From positions 1 to 64,000 of the forward strand of contig JAEYTO010000006.1 of assembly GCA_023433925.1 (NCBI GenBank): a stretch of DNA of 64,000 nucleotides, written 5' to 3'. The notes under the pieces were generated by a model that was not told the origin of the DNA, ran no database searches, and saw nothing but the letters and a program-made list of their open reading frames with translations. Shown piece after piece: positions 9,484-20,434 of the stretch; the first letter of the stretch is position 1, and each line of letters begins with the position of its first letter. The translations under genes and the position numbers were made by a program. The DNA comes from Pseudomonadota bacterium (lineage in GTDB: Bacteria > Desulfobacterota > Desulfovibrionia > Desulfovibrionales > Desulfovibrionaceae).

Positions 9484-11727
9484 ATGACTATGCCCGCGGT
9501 GCCTTCAGGACTCCGGAAACCTTCCATGAACCCCAACGCCGAGATCGTCCTGGCCAAGCGCTACCTGCGCAAGGGGCCCGACGGGCAAGCGGTGGAGGGC
9601 GTCACGGGCATGTTCTGGCGCGTGGCCTCGGCCATCGCCGCCGAGGAAGCCAAGTACAAGAAGTCGCCTTATGACGCGGACACGCTGGCCCGCGAGTTCT
9701 ACGAGCTCATGAGCACCTTCCGCTTCCTGCCCAACTCGCCCACGCTCATGAACGCCGGCACGGAGCTGGGTCAGCTCGCGGCCTGTTTCGTGCTCCCGGT
9801 GGGCGATTCCATGGAGGAGATCTTCGCCTCGGTGCGCGACGCCGCGCTCATCCACAAGTCTGGCGGCGGCACGGGCTTCTCCTTCTCGCGCCTGCGCCGC
9901 GAGGGCGCGCGCGTGGGCTCGACCGGCGGCGTGGCCTCGGGCCCGGTCTCGTTCATGAAGATCTTCAACACCGCCACGGAGCAGGTCAAGCAGGGCGGCA
10001 CGCGCCGCGGCGCCAACATGGGCATCCTGCGCGTGGACCATCCCGACATCCTCAAGTTCATCACCTGCAAGGAGCGCGAGGGCGAGCTGAACAACTTCAA
10101 CATCTCCGTGGCGCTCACGGAGAAGTTCATGCAGGCCGTGGAGGCCGACGAGGAGTATGCGCTCGTCGCGCCGCAGAACGGGCAGGAAGACGGCCGGCTG
10201 CGCGCCCGCGAGGTCTTCGGGCTCCTCGTGCGCAAGGCCTGGGAGTCCGGCGATCCGGGCATCGTCTTCCTCGACCGCATCAACCGCGACAACCCCACGC
10301 CCAAGCAGGGCGAGATCGAGTCCACCAACCCCTGCGGCGAGCAGCCCCTTCTTCCTTACGAGGCCTGCAACCTGGGCTCGGTCAATCTGGCCAAGGTGTA
10401 CGATCCCAAGGCAACGGAAGAGGCCGGAGGCATCGACTGGGAGGAGCTGCGGCGCATCGTGCATCTGTCCGTGCGCTTCCTGGACAACGTCATCGACGCC
10501 TCGCGCTACCCCCTGGACAGGATCACCGAGACCGTGCGTCGCAACCGCAAGATCGGCCTGGGCGTCATGGGCTGGGCCGACCTGCTCTTCCAGCTCAAGG
10601 TGGCCTACAACAGCCAGGAGGCCCTGAACCTGGCCGAGAGGGTCATGGCCTTCATCCAGGACGAGTCCAAGGCCGCCTCCAAGACCCTGGCCGAGGAGCG
10701 CGGGCCCTTCCCGGCCCACGATGATTCGGCCTATGCCGAGAAGAAGCTCGGGCCCTACCGCAACGCCACGACCTCGACCATCGCGCCCACGGGCACCCTG
10801 TCCATCATCGCCGGCTGCTCCTCGGGCATCGAGCCGCTGTTCGCCCTGTCCTTCACGCGCAACGTCATGGACGGCGAGAAGCTCGTGGAGGCCAACCCGT
10901 TCTTCGAGCAGGCCCTGCGGGAGTCCGAGAGCCATTCCAAGGCGCTCATGGAGGACGTGGCCAGGAAGGGCACCATCGCGCACATGGAGATTCTCCCCGC
11001 CGACATCCGCCGCGTGTTCGTCACGGCCCACGACGTGGAGCCCACGTACCATCTCAAGATGCAGGCGGCCTTCCAGAAGCACACGGACAACGCCGTGTCC
11101 AAGACCGTGAACCTGCCCGGCACGGCCACGGAGGAGGACATCCGCGACATCTACTGGATGGCCTACGAGATGGGCTGCAAGGGCGTGACGGTCTACCGCG
11201 ACGGCTGCAAGGCCGCCCAGGTCCTGTGCACGGGCGAGGCCGAGGCCAAGAAGGCCGCGCCGGGCAACGGGCTCGTGGCCCGCCCGCGCCCCGACGTGGT
11301 CTACGGCTTCACCCAGAAGGTCAAGACCGGCTTCGGCGACATGTACCTCACGGTCAACGAGGTGGACGGCAAGCCTTTCGAGGTCTTCGCCACCCTGGGC
11401 AAGTCCGGCCAGTCGGCCATGGCCAAGGCCGAGGCCATCGGCCGCCTCGTGTCGCTGGCGCTGCGCTCGGGCATCGCCGTGCGGGCCATCGTCAGCCAGC
11501 TAGAGGGCATCGGCGGCGAGCACACGGTCTTCGAGAAGAAGCGGCTGCTCAAGTCCATCCCCGACGCCGTGGCCTGGATCCTGCGCACCCGTTACCTTCA
11601 GGGCGAGAAGATGAAGCCCGCGGCCAACGGCATGTCCCAGCCCACCTGCCTGGAGTGCGGCGAGGTCCTCGTCTTCGAGGAGGGCTGCTACATCTGCAAG
11701 GGCTGCGGCTACACCAAGTGCGGCTAG
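9484..11727 (+). CDS. nrdJ: Adenosylcobalamin-dependent ribonucleotide reductase
   Basis: Class II reductase, making deoxyribonucleotides with a B12 radical, so it works with or without oxygen. The 747-residue protein shows the class signatures: NPCGEQPLLPYEACNLGSVN, which supplies the active-site Asn-Cys-Glu, and ATTSTIAPTGTLSIIAGCSS. The C-terminus is a Cys-rich zinc-ribbon-like tail (CLECG...CYICKGCGYTKCG). Start at ATG 9484 preferred because GAGGAT lies 5-6 nt upstream; ATG 9472 is in frame but has no good site. The ~480 bp upstream (9002-9483) shows no B12 riboswitch core that I can recognise; the last 45 bp are AT-rich and probably hold the promoter. Confidence 0.95.
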   Translation: MTMPAVPSGLRKPSMNPNAEIVLAKRYLRKGPDGQAVEGVTGMFWRVASAIAAEEAKYKKSPYDADTLAREFYELMSTFRFLPNSPTLMNAGTELGQLAACFVLPVGDSMEEIFASVRDAALIHKSGGGTGFSFSRLRREGARVGSTGGVASGPVSFMKIFNTATEQVKQGGTRRGANMGILRVDHPDILKFITCKEREGELNNFNISVALTEKFMQAVEADEEYALVAPQNGQEDGRLRAREVFGLLVRKAWESGDPGIVFLDRINRDNPTPKQGEIESTNPCGEQPLLPYEACNLGSVNLAKVYDPKATEEAGGIDWEELRRIVHLSVRFLDNVIDASRYPLDRITETVRRNRKIGLGVMGWADLLFQLKVAYNSQEALNLAERVMAFIQDESKAASKTLAEERGPFPAHDDSAYAEKKLGPYRNATTSTIAPTGTLSIIAGCSSGIEPLFALSFTRNVMDGEKLVEANPFFEQALRESESHSKALMEDVARKGTIAHMEILPADIRRVFVTAHDVEPTYHLKMQAAFQKHTDNAVSKTVNLPGTATEEDIRDIYWMAYEMGCKGVTVYRDGCKAAQVLCTGEAEAKKAAPGNGLVARPRPDVVYGFTQKVKTGFGDMYLTVNEVDGKPFEVFATLGKSGQSAMAKAEAIGRLVSLALRSGIAVRAIVSQLEGIGGEHTVFEKKRLLKSIPDAVAWILRTRYLQGEKMKPAANGMSQPTCLECGEVLVFEEGCYICKGCGYTKCG

Positions 11728-11780
11728 GGCGGACCGCCGTTGAACCGGGAAGGGCTTTGCCCTCCCCAAGCTCCCACCTG

Positions 11781-11811
11781 CCAAGGCCCGCTCCTGATAA
11801 GACGGGCCTTG
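11781..11811 (+). terminator. Terminator-like hairpin after nrdJ
   Basis: CCAAGGCCCG pairs with CGGGCCTTGG around a loop of about 11 nt. It lies 55 bp after the nrdJ stop. Confidence 0.55.
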
Positions 11812-11902
11812 GAACCCGCGTTTCATTAGCGCATTGATCCGGCGCCGCTCCCGGCAGGAGCGGCTGACCGTTCCCAGGGACTGGCTTGAGCTGATGAACT
11901 CA

Positions 11903-11940
11903 GCAGGGCCGGGAGAGGCGGCCGCCACTCCCGGCCCTGC
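11903..11940 (+). terminator. Strong GC-rich hairpin
   Basis: GCAGGGCCGGGAG (13 bp) pairs perfectly with CTCCCGGCCCTGC around AGGCGGCCGCCA, followed by TCCATTTT. It probably isolates nrdJ from the kinase gene. The rest of the 415-bp gap holds no gene that I can support. Confidence 0.55.
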
Positions 11941-12141
11941 TCCATTTTCAGCACATCCACCTGAGCGGCGGCTCCCGCCGCTCCGCCAGCCGAAAGCCAT
12001 CCGGCCCTGTTCCCAAGGGCGTTGGCCGGGATGGGCCGGGGAAACCCATCCCGGCCAAGCGAGGCGACTTGCTGTCCGCTCTTGCCATCTCAGACGGGTT
12101 GACCCCATAATTCGCGCAACATTCCCCCCGAGGATATTTGA

Positions 12142-15100
12142 ATGAAGATCGAGTCGAACTCCCGAGACGGACTCCTCCTGGAACTAGCCGACCTGCGCGC
12201 GCAGCTCTCGTTGGCCAGGAGCGCCCTGGCCGACCGGGAAACCGGCCTCGGCGAGCACGGCCTGCTGCGCACGGTCATGGAAAGCACCCACGCCATGCTG
12301 GCCTACCTGGACCGGAACTTCGACTTCGTCCTCGCCAACAAGGCCTATGTCGCGGGCTGCGGCAAGACCGAGGCCGAGCTCATGGGCCGCAACCACTTCG
12401 AGCTGTTCCCCAACGCCGAGAACGAGGCCATCTTCCGGAGCGTGCGGGACACGGGCGAGCCCGCATACTTCCACGCCAAGCCCTTCGATTACGCGGACCA
12501 GCCCGAACGCGGCACGACCTACTGGGACTGGTCGCTCATCCCGGTCAAGGACCGCGAGGGCAGGGTCGCCGGACTCGTCTTCTCGCTCATCGAGGTCACC
12601 GCGCGCGTCAAGGCTGAGCAGGCCCTGCTCCAGGCCGAGGTCGATCGCCGCCAAATGGCCGAGAGCCAGGAGCAGCGGGCCTGGGAAGCCCTCCAGGAAG
12701 CCCACGACCTCCTGCGCGGCATCATGGAGGGCACGCCCGACCTCGTGGCCGCCGTGGATCGGGAGCTGCGCTTGATCGCCTTCAACTCCGCGTATCAGGA
12801 GGAGATCGAGAAGACCTTCGGCAAGAAATTGCAGCTCGGCATGGACATGCGCGAAATCCTGAATCTCCGTCCCCGGAACCGCGAGGCGGGCGCGGCCAAC
12901 TGGAGCCGCGCCCTGAAAGGCGAGAGCTTCACGGTCGTCGAGGAGTTCATTGATCCCGGCCGAGGGCGGGCCTTCCACGAGATCAGCTTCAACCCCATCC
13001 GCAACGGCCTGGGCGATATCGTCGGCGCGGCGCACGCGGGAAGGGACATTACCGAGCGCGTGCGCGCCGAGCAGGCCCTGCGCGAGAGCGAGGAGAAACA
13101 TCGGGCCTTCTTCGAGGCCAGCCTAGACGCCGCGCTGCTCACGGTGCCGGACTCCTCCATCCTCGCCGTCAACCGGGCCGCCTGCGACATGTTCGCCATG
13201 AGCGAGGAGGAGATATGCCGCGCGGGCAGGGCCGGGCTCGTGGACCAGTCCGACCCGAACCTGCCGAGGCTGCTTGAGGAGCGCATCGAAACGGGTTGGG
13301 CCAGGGGCGAGCTACGCTTCAGGCGCAAGGGCGGGAGCGTCTTCCCGGCCGAGGTGTCCTCGGTCCTGTTCCGTGATGCCCAAGGCCGGACACTCACGAG
13401 CATGGTCATACGCGACATGAGCGAGCGCAAGCGGGCCGAGGAGGAACTCGGGCGCTACCAGCAGGGCCTGGAGCGGCTCGTGGAGGAGCGCACCGCCGAG
13501 CTGCGGCGCGCCGTAACGGCCCTGGACGGCAACCTGCGCCGCCAGAACACGCTCATCCGGGCGACGCGGGAGATCCTGGCCGAAACGAGTATCGAGGGAG
13601 CGCTCGACAAGATCGCCGAAGCGGCCCGGGAGCTGACCGGGGCCGGCATGTCCCTGGTGAGCTACCACGCTTCCGACGGCAGCTTCCTGCTCGCTCCCTC
13701 CGCGGCCGGGCACGCTCCGGCCCTTCCCGGCCGGAAGTTCGTCATGGAGGACGAAGGCGCGTGCATGGAGCTTCTCAACCTGAGCGCCTCCGCGAACTTG
13801 CGCCTGAGCGACGAGGCGCTGAGGCGCCATCCGAAATGGCGGAGGCCGGAGTGGCGCCCGCCCCTGCGCGGCCTCCTGGCGGCCAAGATAGCCGGCGCCA
13901 GGGAGCGGGCCTTCGGCGCGATCTTTCTGACGGACAAGCAGGGCGGAGAGTTCACGGCCGAGGACGAAACCCTCGTCGAGCAGCTCGCCGCCGTGACCTC
14001 CCTGGGCCTGGGGCACATCAAGGCGCGGGCCGAGGCCGAGAAGGCCTGCAAGGCCAAGAGCGAGTTCCTGGCTAACATGTCCCACGAGATCAGGACTCCG
14101 CTCAACGGCATCCTCGGCATGACCGCGCTGGCCACCATGGTCACGGCCGAGGAGCGCACCAAAAACTACCTCGCGCTCGTCACCAAGTCGGGCGAGGCCC
14201 TGCTTGGCATCATCAACGACATCCTCGACCTCTCCAAAGTCGAGGCCGGCAGGATCGAGCTTGAAGAGGCGGAGTTCGACCCGCGCGAGGAGCTGGAGAC
14301 CCTGCTCCAGGCCATGGCCGTGGCCGCCAAGGAAAAGGGTTTGCGCTTCGTGCAGGCCGTCGACCCGGAGGTGCCCGGCAGGCTCGTTGGCGATCCCGGC
14401 CGGCTGCGGCAGGTGCTCACGAACCTCGTGGGCAACGCCGTCAAGTACACGCACAAGGGCATGATCTCCGTGTCCGTGCGCCCGGCCGACGAGGAGCCCG
14501 CGCGGCCCGGAGGCCTGCGCCTGCTCTTCAGGGTCCGCGACAGCGGCATCGGCATTCCGGCCGACAAGCAGGAGGCGATCTTCGAGAGCTTCACCCAGGT
14601 CGGGGGCTCGGCCCATGTCCAGTACGGCGGCACGGGCCTGGGCTTGGCCATCTGCCGCCAGCTCGTCGGACTCATGGGCGGGCGCATCTGGGTCGAGAGC
14701 GAACTGGGCAAGGGGAGCACCTTCAGCTTCGTCGCCGAGTTCGGATGGGCCAACGGCAGACCCCAACCCCAGGCGACCGAGCTCAAGAGCGACGCGCCCG
14801 CCAATCCGCTCAGAATCCTCCTGGCCGAAGACGACCAGATCAGCCGCTATCTCGCCACGGAGCTTCTCAAGAGGCGGGGCCACACGGTCACGGCCGTGGA
14901 GAACGGGCGGCAGGCCATCGAGGCCCTGGCCGGGGAGCGCTTCGACCTCGTGCTCATGGATGCGCGCATGCCCGAGATGGACGGCCTGGAGGCCACGCGC
15001 GTCATCCGCGCCTCCCCGCCGCCGGGCGTGGACCCGGCCGTGCCCATCGTGGCCCTCACGGCCTATGCCCTCAAGGACGACCGCGAGCGCTTCCTGGAGT

Positions 15101-15189
15101 TTGGCATGGACGACTACCTGGCCAAGCCCATCGACATGGCGGAGCTGGACCGGGTGCTGGCCCGGATGAGCCGTCGGGAGGATGGTTAG
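12142..15189 (+). CDS. Cytosolic hybrid sensor histidine kinase (PAS-PAS-PAS-GAF-HisKA-HATPase-REC)
   Basis: A 1015-residue signalling protein without membrane segments. In order: an N-terminal coil; three PAS domains (about 40-155, 185-305 and 315-435), each ending in an [11 protein letters not shown] or [15 protein letters not shown] linker; a coiled coil; a GAF-like domain (about 460-620); HisKA with phospho-acceptor His648 in [11 protein letters not shown]; an HATPase with DSGIGIP and GGTGLGL; and a receiver with Asp940 in [11 protein letters not shown]. It senses an internal signal and phosphorylates its own receiver, so an Hpt or output partner should exist elsewhere. Two receiver-only genes lie 2-2.5 kb downstream beyond ftsEX. 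Start ATG 12142 follows GAGGAT. Confidence 0.93.
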   Translation: MKIESNSRDGLLLELADLRAQLSLARSALADRETGLGEHGLLRTVMESTHAMLAYLDRNFDFVLANKAYVAGCGKTEAELMGRNHFELFPNAENEAIFRSVRDTGEPAYFHAKPFDYADQPERGTTYWDWSLIPVKDREGRVAGLVFSLIEVTARVKAEQALLQAEVDRRQMAESQEQRAWEALQEAHDLLRGIMEGTPDLVAAVDRELRLIAFNSAYQEEIEKTFGKKLQLGMDMREILNLRPRNREAGAANWSRALKGESFTVVEEFIDPGRGRAFHEISFNPIRNGLGDIVGAAHAGRDITERVRAEQALRESEEKHRAFFEASLDAALLTVPDSSILAVNRAACDMFAMSEEEICRAGRAGLVDQSDPNLPRLLEERIETGWARGELRFRRKGGSVFPAEVSSVLFRDAQGRTLTSMVIRDMSERKRAEEELGRYQQGLERLVEERTAELRRAVTALDGNLRRQNTLIRATREILAETSIEGALDKIAEAARELTGAGMSLVSYHASDGSFLLAPSAAGHAPALPGRKFVMEDEGACMELLNLSASANLRLSDEALRRHPKWRRPEWRPPLRGLLAAKIAGARERAFGAIFLTDKQGGEFTAEDETLVEQLAAVTSLGLGHIKARAEAEKACKAKSEFLANMSHEIRTPLNGILGMTALATMVTAEERTKNYLALVTKSGEALLGIINDILDLSKVEAGRIELEEAEFDPREELETLLQAMAVAAKEKGLRFVQAVDPEVPGRLVGDPGRLRQVLTNLVGNAVKYTHKGMISVSVRPADEEPARPGGLRLLFRVRDSGIGIPADKQEAIFESFTQVGGSAHVQYGGTGLGLAICRQLVGLMGGRIWVESELGKGSTFSFVAEFGWANGRPQPQATELKSDAPANPLRILLAEDDQISRYLATELLKRRGHTVTAVENGRQAIEALAGERFDLVLMDARMPEMDGLEATRVIRASPPPGVDPAVPIVALTAYALKDDRERFLEFGMDDYLAKPIDMAELDRVLARMSRREDG

Positions 15190-15400
15190 CAGCCTGCCGA
15201 AACAGAGTCTTGGGACAAGACGGCCGCCGGATGCGCGGCGCCCGTGAGCAAGGTTTGCGCCCTGCCCGCGCGGAGCCGGAAAGCCGGGACGGCCTTCTCG
15301 GCGGTCCGCGGGAAACTCCCTGAAACGTCCCGGACAGGTGGACAGACTCGGACCGCAACACGTCTGGACTCCGGCCCCGATCCGATTTAGGTTGGCCCCG

Positions 15401-16101
<701 letters not shown>

Positions 16102-16102
<1 letters not shown>

Positions 16103-16980
16103 TGCGCACCCTGCTCCGCCTCGTCTGGCGCGGCGTGGAAGACATGGCCCTGCATCCATGGGCGCAGATCCTGACCCTGGCCGCCGTGACCCTGGTGGCC
16201 TTCCTGTCCGGCCTGTTCCTGCTTTTTTTGCACAACCTGGAGATGCGCATCGCCGACACCCAAGGCCAGGTGGAGTTCCAAATCTACTGGCGCACCGACG
16301 CCGACCAGGCCCAGGTCGCCGTGCAATGGCGGGAGCTGCGCAAGCTGGAGGGGCTGGAGTCCATGCGCACCTACACGCCCCAGGAGGCCCTGGAGCATCT
16401 GGCCTCGTCCCTGCACACCGGAGCGGGCGGCCGTTTCCGCTGGATGCAGGACTCGGACAGCCCGCTGCCCGCCACGGCGCTGCTGCGCTTCAGGGTGCCG
16501 ACCGGCCGGCCCGGCTGGTCCGAGGAGACCCTGGGCAGGCTCAAGGCCCTGCCGGGGCTTGAGTCCGTGCACTTCAACCCCCTCCAGTACGAGATGGCCC
16601 GCACATGGAGCGCCATGAGCCACCGGCTCGTGTGGCTGCTCGTGGGCTTCCTGGCCGTGGTGGCCGGCCTGTCCGTGGGCAACACCATCAAGCTGTCGCT
16701 CTACTCGCGCCGCGGCGAGATCGAGATCCTGCACCTCGTCGGCGCGACCGAAGGCTACATCCGCCTGCCGCTCCTGGTGGCCGGCGCAATCCTGGGCGCG
16801 GTCGGCAGCTTCCTTGCCCTGGGCCTGCTCAAGCTCCTCCAGCTCACGGCCGACTCGCTGCTGAACATCCCGCCCCTGCTCATCGAGGTCCGCTTCCTAC
16901 CCGAGGCCACGGCCCTATCGCTGGCGGCGGTGCTCACGGCGGTCTGCGTGCTGAGCAGCTGGGTGGCCGTCTCGCGCTGA
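16102..16980 (+). CDS. ftsX: Cell-division membrane protein FtsX
   Basis: A 292-residue partner of FtsE, beginning inside the ftsE stop (ATGA). Topology is that of FtsX: one helix near residues 22-44, a large periplasmic domain to about 170, then three helices (VWLLVGFLAVVAGLSVGN, a PLLVAGAILGAVGSFLALG segment and a C-terminal SLAAVLTAVCVLSSW). The region SLYSRRGEIEILHLVGATEG between them is characteristic of the FtsX/MacB permease module. Acts in the inner membrane at the septum. Confidence 0.92.
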
Positions 16981-17155
16981 ACCATCGGCGCTGCCTGTGC
17001 CGAACCTCGGCCGCAAGGTCGCCGCGTGTCTTTTCCCTTGACTGCGAGAGCGAAAAACCTGCAATACTGGGCTAATGGCAACAGAAGCACCGTCACGCGG
17101 CCATGGGCCGCATCGTGCTCCGCAGTAGCAGGCCTTTTCCGGGGAGACGAGCATC

Positions 17156-17614
17156 ATGACCGCCAGGGAACGCATCCTCATCGTGGACGACGATCCGTTC
17201 AGCCTGACCGCCTTCGAGGCCATCCTCGCCCCGCACTTCCGCGTCGAGACGGCCACGGGCGGCGCGCAGGCGCTGTCGCGACTGGACCCGTCACGGCCTT
17301 ATGCGGTCATCATCTCCGACATGTACATGCCCGACATGGACGGCATCGACTTCCTCGCCAGGGCGAGCGTGCTGAGCCCCACCTCGGTCAAGATCATGCT
17401 CACGGGTCACGCCGACCTGGACGTGGCCATGGCCGCGGTGAACAGGAGCCACGTGTTCGGCTTCTTCAGCAAGACCTGCCATCCCGCGGCCCTGGTGGCC
17501 GCGGTGCGCAAGGCCCTGGTTCAGCACCGCCTGCTCGCCGCGCGCCACGGGCGGGCGCCCTCCAGGTCCGCGATCCTCAGCCAGGAGGAGGTCGATTTCC
17601 TCATCAAAGGCTGA
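17156..17614 (+). CDS. Receiver-domain response regulator, copy 1
   Basis: A 152-residue receiver with acidic pocket VDDD (10-13), phospho-acceptor Asp55 in IISDMYMPDMDG, the switch residue in MLTGHAD, and Lys in FFSKTCHP. After the receiver there is only a ~25-residue tail ending LSQEEVDFLIKG, so there is no output domain. It probably passes signals by protein contact. The next gene encodes a close relative with a similar tail (LTKEEKEFFFKKD). Confidence 0.88.
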   Translation: MTARERILIVDDDPFSLTAFEAILAPHFRVETATGGAQALSRLDPSRPYAVIISDMYMPDMDGIDFLARASVLSPTSVKIMLTGHADLDVAMAAVNRSHVFGFFSKTCHPAALVAAVRKALVQHRLLAARHGRAPSRSAILSQEEVDFLIKG

Positions 17615-17740
17615 CGCTTCCAGCCCCGCCGGGCTTGCCCTTGAACCATGCATGATTAAACGGTACGAGACGTGCTCCGGCTCAGGCCGGCCAGGCCCAG
17701 GCCCGGAATCACCCGGGCCGGCTCAAGGCAGCGAGGCGAG

Positions 17741-18193
17741 ATGAACGAGCGAGTGCTCCTGGTGGACGACGACCCGGCCTTCCTCGCGGTCTATCAGGGC
17801 ATCCTTTCCCAGCACTTCGAGGTGCAGACCGCCGAGAGCCCCGAGCGCGCCCTGGAGCTCGCGCGCGACCAGGGGCCGTTCGCGGTCATCATCTCGGACA
17901 TGCACATGCCCGGCATGGACGGGCTGTCCTTCCTGGAGCGCGTGAGCGCCCTGAGCCCGCGCACGGTCAGGATCATGCTCACGGGCCTGCCCGACCTGGA
18001 GACGGCCATGGCCGCCGTGAACGTGGCCGGCGTGTTCGGCTACTTCAGCAAGGAGCGCGACTCCTCCGAGCTGGTGGAGAAGGTCCGCGCGGCCATCGCC
18101 GAGTACCGCCGCCGCGGCCGCCGAGAGGGAGCCGTCCCGGCCGCGGACGTCCTGACCAAGGAAGAGAAGGAGTTCTTCTTCAAGAAGGACTGA
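17741..18193 (+). CDS. Receiver-domain response regulator, copy 2
   Basis: A 150-residue receiver-only protein with pocket VDDD, phospho-acceptor Asp53 in IISDMHMPGMDG, MLTGLPD and FSKERDSS. It is a paralogue of the preceding gene: IISDM-MPxMDG, KIML/RIMLTG and AMAAVN-xxVFGxFSK are shared. Start at ATG 17741 is favoured by the receiver N-terminus; AGGCGAG precedes it. Likely the same operon as the previous gene, with a gap of 126 bp. Confidence 0.88.
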   Translation: MNERVLLVDDDPAFLAVYQGILSQHFEVQTAESPERALELARDQGPFAVIISDMHMPGMDGLSFLERVSALSPRTVRIMLTGLPDLETAMAAVNVAGVFGYFSKERDSSELVEKVRAAIAEYRRRGRREGAVPAADVLTKEEKEFFFKKD

Positions 18194-18268
18194 AGGGCCA
18201 GGGCTGCACGCATGGAAGGCTCTTTCCTCGCGACAGCCAAGACCGCCGAAGTCAGCCGTCCATCATTA

Positions 18269-18327
18269 TAGAGCAGATTGACTTTGAGACGCTCGCTCCG
18301 GCATTGACGGCGCAAGTGAATTGCGCC
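18269..18327 (-). repeat. Dispersed repeat R3, partial copy
   Basis: 59 bp matching one end of the element: TAGAGCAG-TTGAC-TTGAGACG, CTCGCTCC, and the GGCGCAAGTGAATTGCGCC stem. It is truncated at the other end. It lies between the convergent receiver gene and acs. Confidence 0.7.
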
Positions 18328-18353
18328 ACAGGACGCACGGCCCGCCCTTTCCC

Positions 18354-20273
18354 CTACTCCTCGTCCAGCGTGGACAAATCCCCCGGATCGATGCCCAGCT
18401 CCTGGGCGCGCAGCACGCGGCGCAGGATCTTGCCCGACTTGGTGCGCGGCAGGCTGTCCACGAAGGCCACGGACTTGAGGACCGCCACGGGGCCGAGCTC
18501 GCGGCGGACCAGGGCCTTGAGCTCGCGCACGAGCTCCTCGCCCTGCTCCGCGCCGTCGGCCAGAACCACGAAGGCCTTGGCCACCTCGCCCTTGATCTTG
18601 TCCGGCACGCCGATCACGGCCGCCTCGGCCACGGACTTGTGCACGGCCAGGGCCGACTCGATCTCGGCCGTGCCGATGGTGTGGCCGGCGATGTTGATGG
18701 TCTCGTCGGCCCGGCCCTGGATCCAGTAATAGCCGTCCTCGTCCTTGCGGGCCACGTCGCCGGTCACGTACACGCCGGGAATCTTCTCCCAATAGTCGCG
18801 CGCGTAGCCCTGGGGATCGTTCCACAACGTCTGCAACATGCCCGGCCAGGGCCTGGTGAGCACGAGGAAGCCGCCCTTGCCCGGCGGCACGGGCCGGCCC
18901 TGGCGGTCGACCACCGCCGCCTCCACGCCCGGCAGGGGCTTGTTCACCGAGCCGGGCTTGAGCAGGGACACGGGCAGGGGCGAGAGCATGAACATGCCCG
19001 TCTCGGTCTGCCACCAGGTGTCCACGAGCGGGCACTCGCTCCGGCCGATGTGCTTGTGGAACCAGACCCAGGTCTCGGGGTTCAGGGGCTCGCCCACGCT
19101 GCCCAGGATGCGCAGGGAGGAGATGTCGTGCTGCCTGGGGAACTGGCTGCCGTAGCGCATGAGCATGCGGATGAGCGTGGGCGTGGTGTAGAAGGCGGTC
19201 ACGCCGTAGCGGGCCACGATGGACCAGACGCGGTCGGCCTGCGGGTAGAGCGGGTGGCCCTCGTATATGAGCGTGGTGGTTCCGCACAAAAGCGGCGCGT
19301 AGACCACGTAGCTGTGGCCGGTGATCCAGCCCGCGTCCGCCGTGCACCAGAAGATGTCCGTGGGCTTGGTGTCGAAGACCCAGTTCATGGTCCTGGCCAC
19401 GCCGACCATATAGCCGCCGTGGCTGTGCACGATGCCCTTGGCCCGGCCCGAGGTGCCGGAGGTGTGCAGGAGGAAGAGCGGGTCCGTGGCCTCCATGACC
19501 TCGGTGGGCGTTTCCGGGGCCTCGGAGCGCACGAGGTCCTCGTACCAGATGTCCCGGGCCGAGACCATGTCCACGTCCACGCCGGCCCGGTGCACCACGA
19601 CCACCGTGTCCACGCAGTCCGTGCAGTCGCTTGTCAGGGCCTCGTCCACGATGGCCTTCTGGTTGATGACCCGCCCGTTGCGGTAGAAGCCGTCGGCCGT
19701 GACGACCACGCGGGCCTGGCTGTCGCAGATGCGGTCGCGCAGGGCCTTGGCCGAGAAGCCGCCGAAGACGTTCACGTGCACGGCGCCGATTTTGGCCGTG
19801 GCAAGCATGGCGATGAGCGTCTCGGGCAGCAGCGGCATGAAGATGACCACGCGGTCGCCCTTGCGCACGCCCAGGGAGCGCAGGGCGCCGGCGAAGCGGT
19901 TCACGGCGCGGTAGAGCTCGAAGTAGGTCAGCTTGCGGTTGTCGCCGGGCTCGCCCTCCCAGATGAGCGCGAGCTTGTTGCGGTTCACCGTGCGGATGTG
20001 CCTGTCCAGGGCATTGTAGACGATGTTGCACTGCGCGCCGGGGAACCAGCGGTAGTGCGGCGGGTTGTCGTCGTCGAGCACGCGGTCCCATCTGCGGAAC
20101 CACTCAAGCTCCAGGGCCGCCTCCTCCCAATAAGCCAGCGGATCCTCCCGGGCCATACGATAGGCCCCGGCAAGCTCCTGCGGGTTCACGTTGGCCTCGA
20201 TGACCGTCTGCGGCAGGGGGCGGAAGACCCGCACCTCGCTCAGCAGGACGTCCAGGGCGCCGGTATCGTCCAT
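18354..20273 (-). CDS. acs: Acetyl-CoA synthetase (AMP-forming)
   Basis: Activates acetate to acetyl-CoA through acetyl-AMP. The 639-residue protein has the adenylate-forming motifs HTSGTSGRAKGIVHSHGG, VDTWWQTETG and YVTGDVARKDEDGYYWIQGR, and the C-terminal catalytic lysine in LPRTKSGKILRR, the residue acetylated in regulated enzymes. Length is that of Acs. Start ATG 20273 has GGAGG upstream. A LytTR response regulator gene lies 161 bp upstream on the same strand and is a plausible regulator. Confidence 0.95.
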   Translation of the reverse strand: MDDTGALDVLLSEVRVFRPLPQTVIEANVNPQELAGAYRMAREDPLAYWEEAALELEWFRRWDRVLDDDNPPHYRWFPGAQCNIVYNALDRHIRTVNRNKLALIWEGEPGDNRKLTYFELYRAVNRFAGALRSLGVRKGDRVVIFMPLLPETLIAMLATAKIGAVHVNVFGGFSAKALRDRICDSQARVVVTADGFYRNGRVINQKAIVDEALTSDCTDCVDTVVVVHRAGVDVDMVSARDIWYEDLVRSEAPETPTEVMEATDPLFLLHTSGTSGRAKGIVHSHGGYMVGVARTMNWVFDTKPTDIFWCTADAGWITGHSYVVYAPLLCGTTTLIYEGHPLYPQADRVWSIVARYGVTAFYTTPTLIRMLMRYGSQFPRQHDISSLRILGSVGEPLNPETWVWFHKHIGRSECPLVDTWWQTETGMFMLSPLPVSLLKPGSVNKPLPGVEAAVVDRQGRPVPPGKGGFLVLTRPWPGMLQTLWNDPQGYARDYWEKIPGVYVTGDVARKDEDGYYWIQGRADETINIAGHTIGTAEIESALAVHKSVAEAAVIGVPDKIKGEVAKAFVVLADGAEQGEELVRELKALVRRELGPVAVLKSVAFVDSLPRTKSGKILRRVLRAQELGIDPGDLSTLDEE

Positions 20274-20434
20274 GTGCTCCTCCTTCCTCCGCGGGCCGGC
20301 GGCACGCGGAAGAGGTCGCGATGCAGTGGGCGTTGGCCCGTGCGCGTTCTCATCAGGTCCATGCCTGTTTTACCGCGTCCGGACATCATGTTTTCGGCCA
20401 AAGGCGTCCGCCGCCTGGTGAGCGGTCGGCGGCC

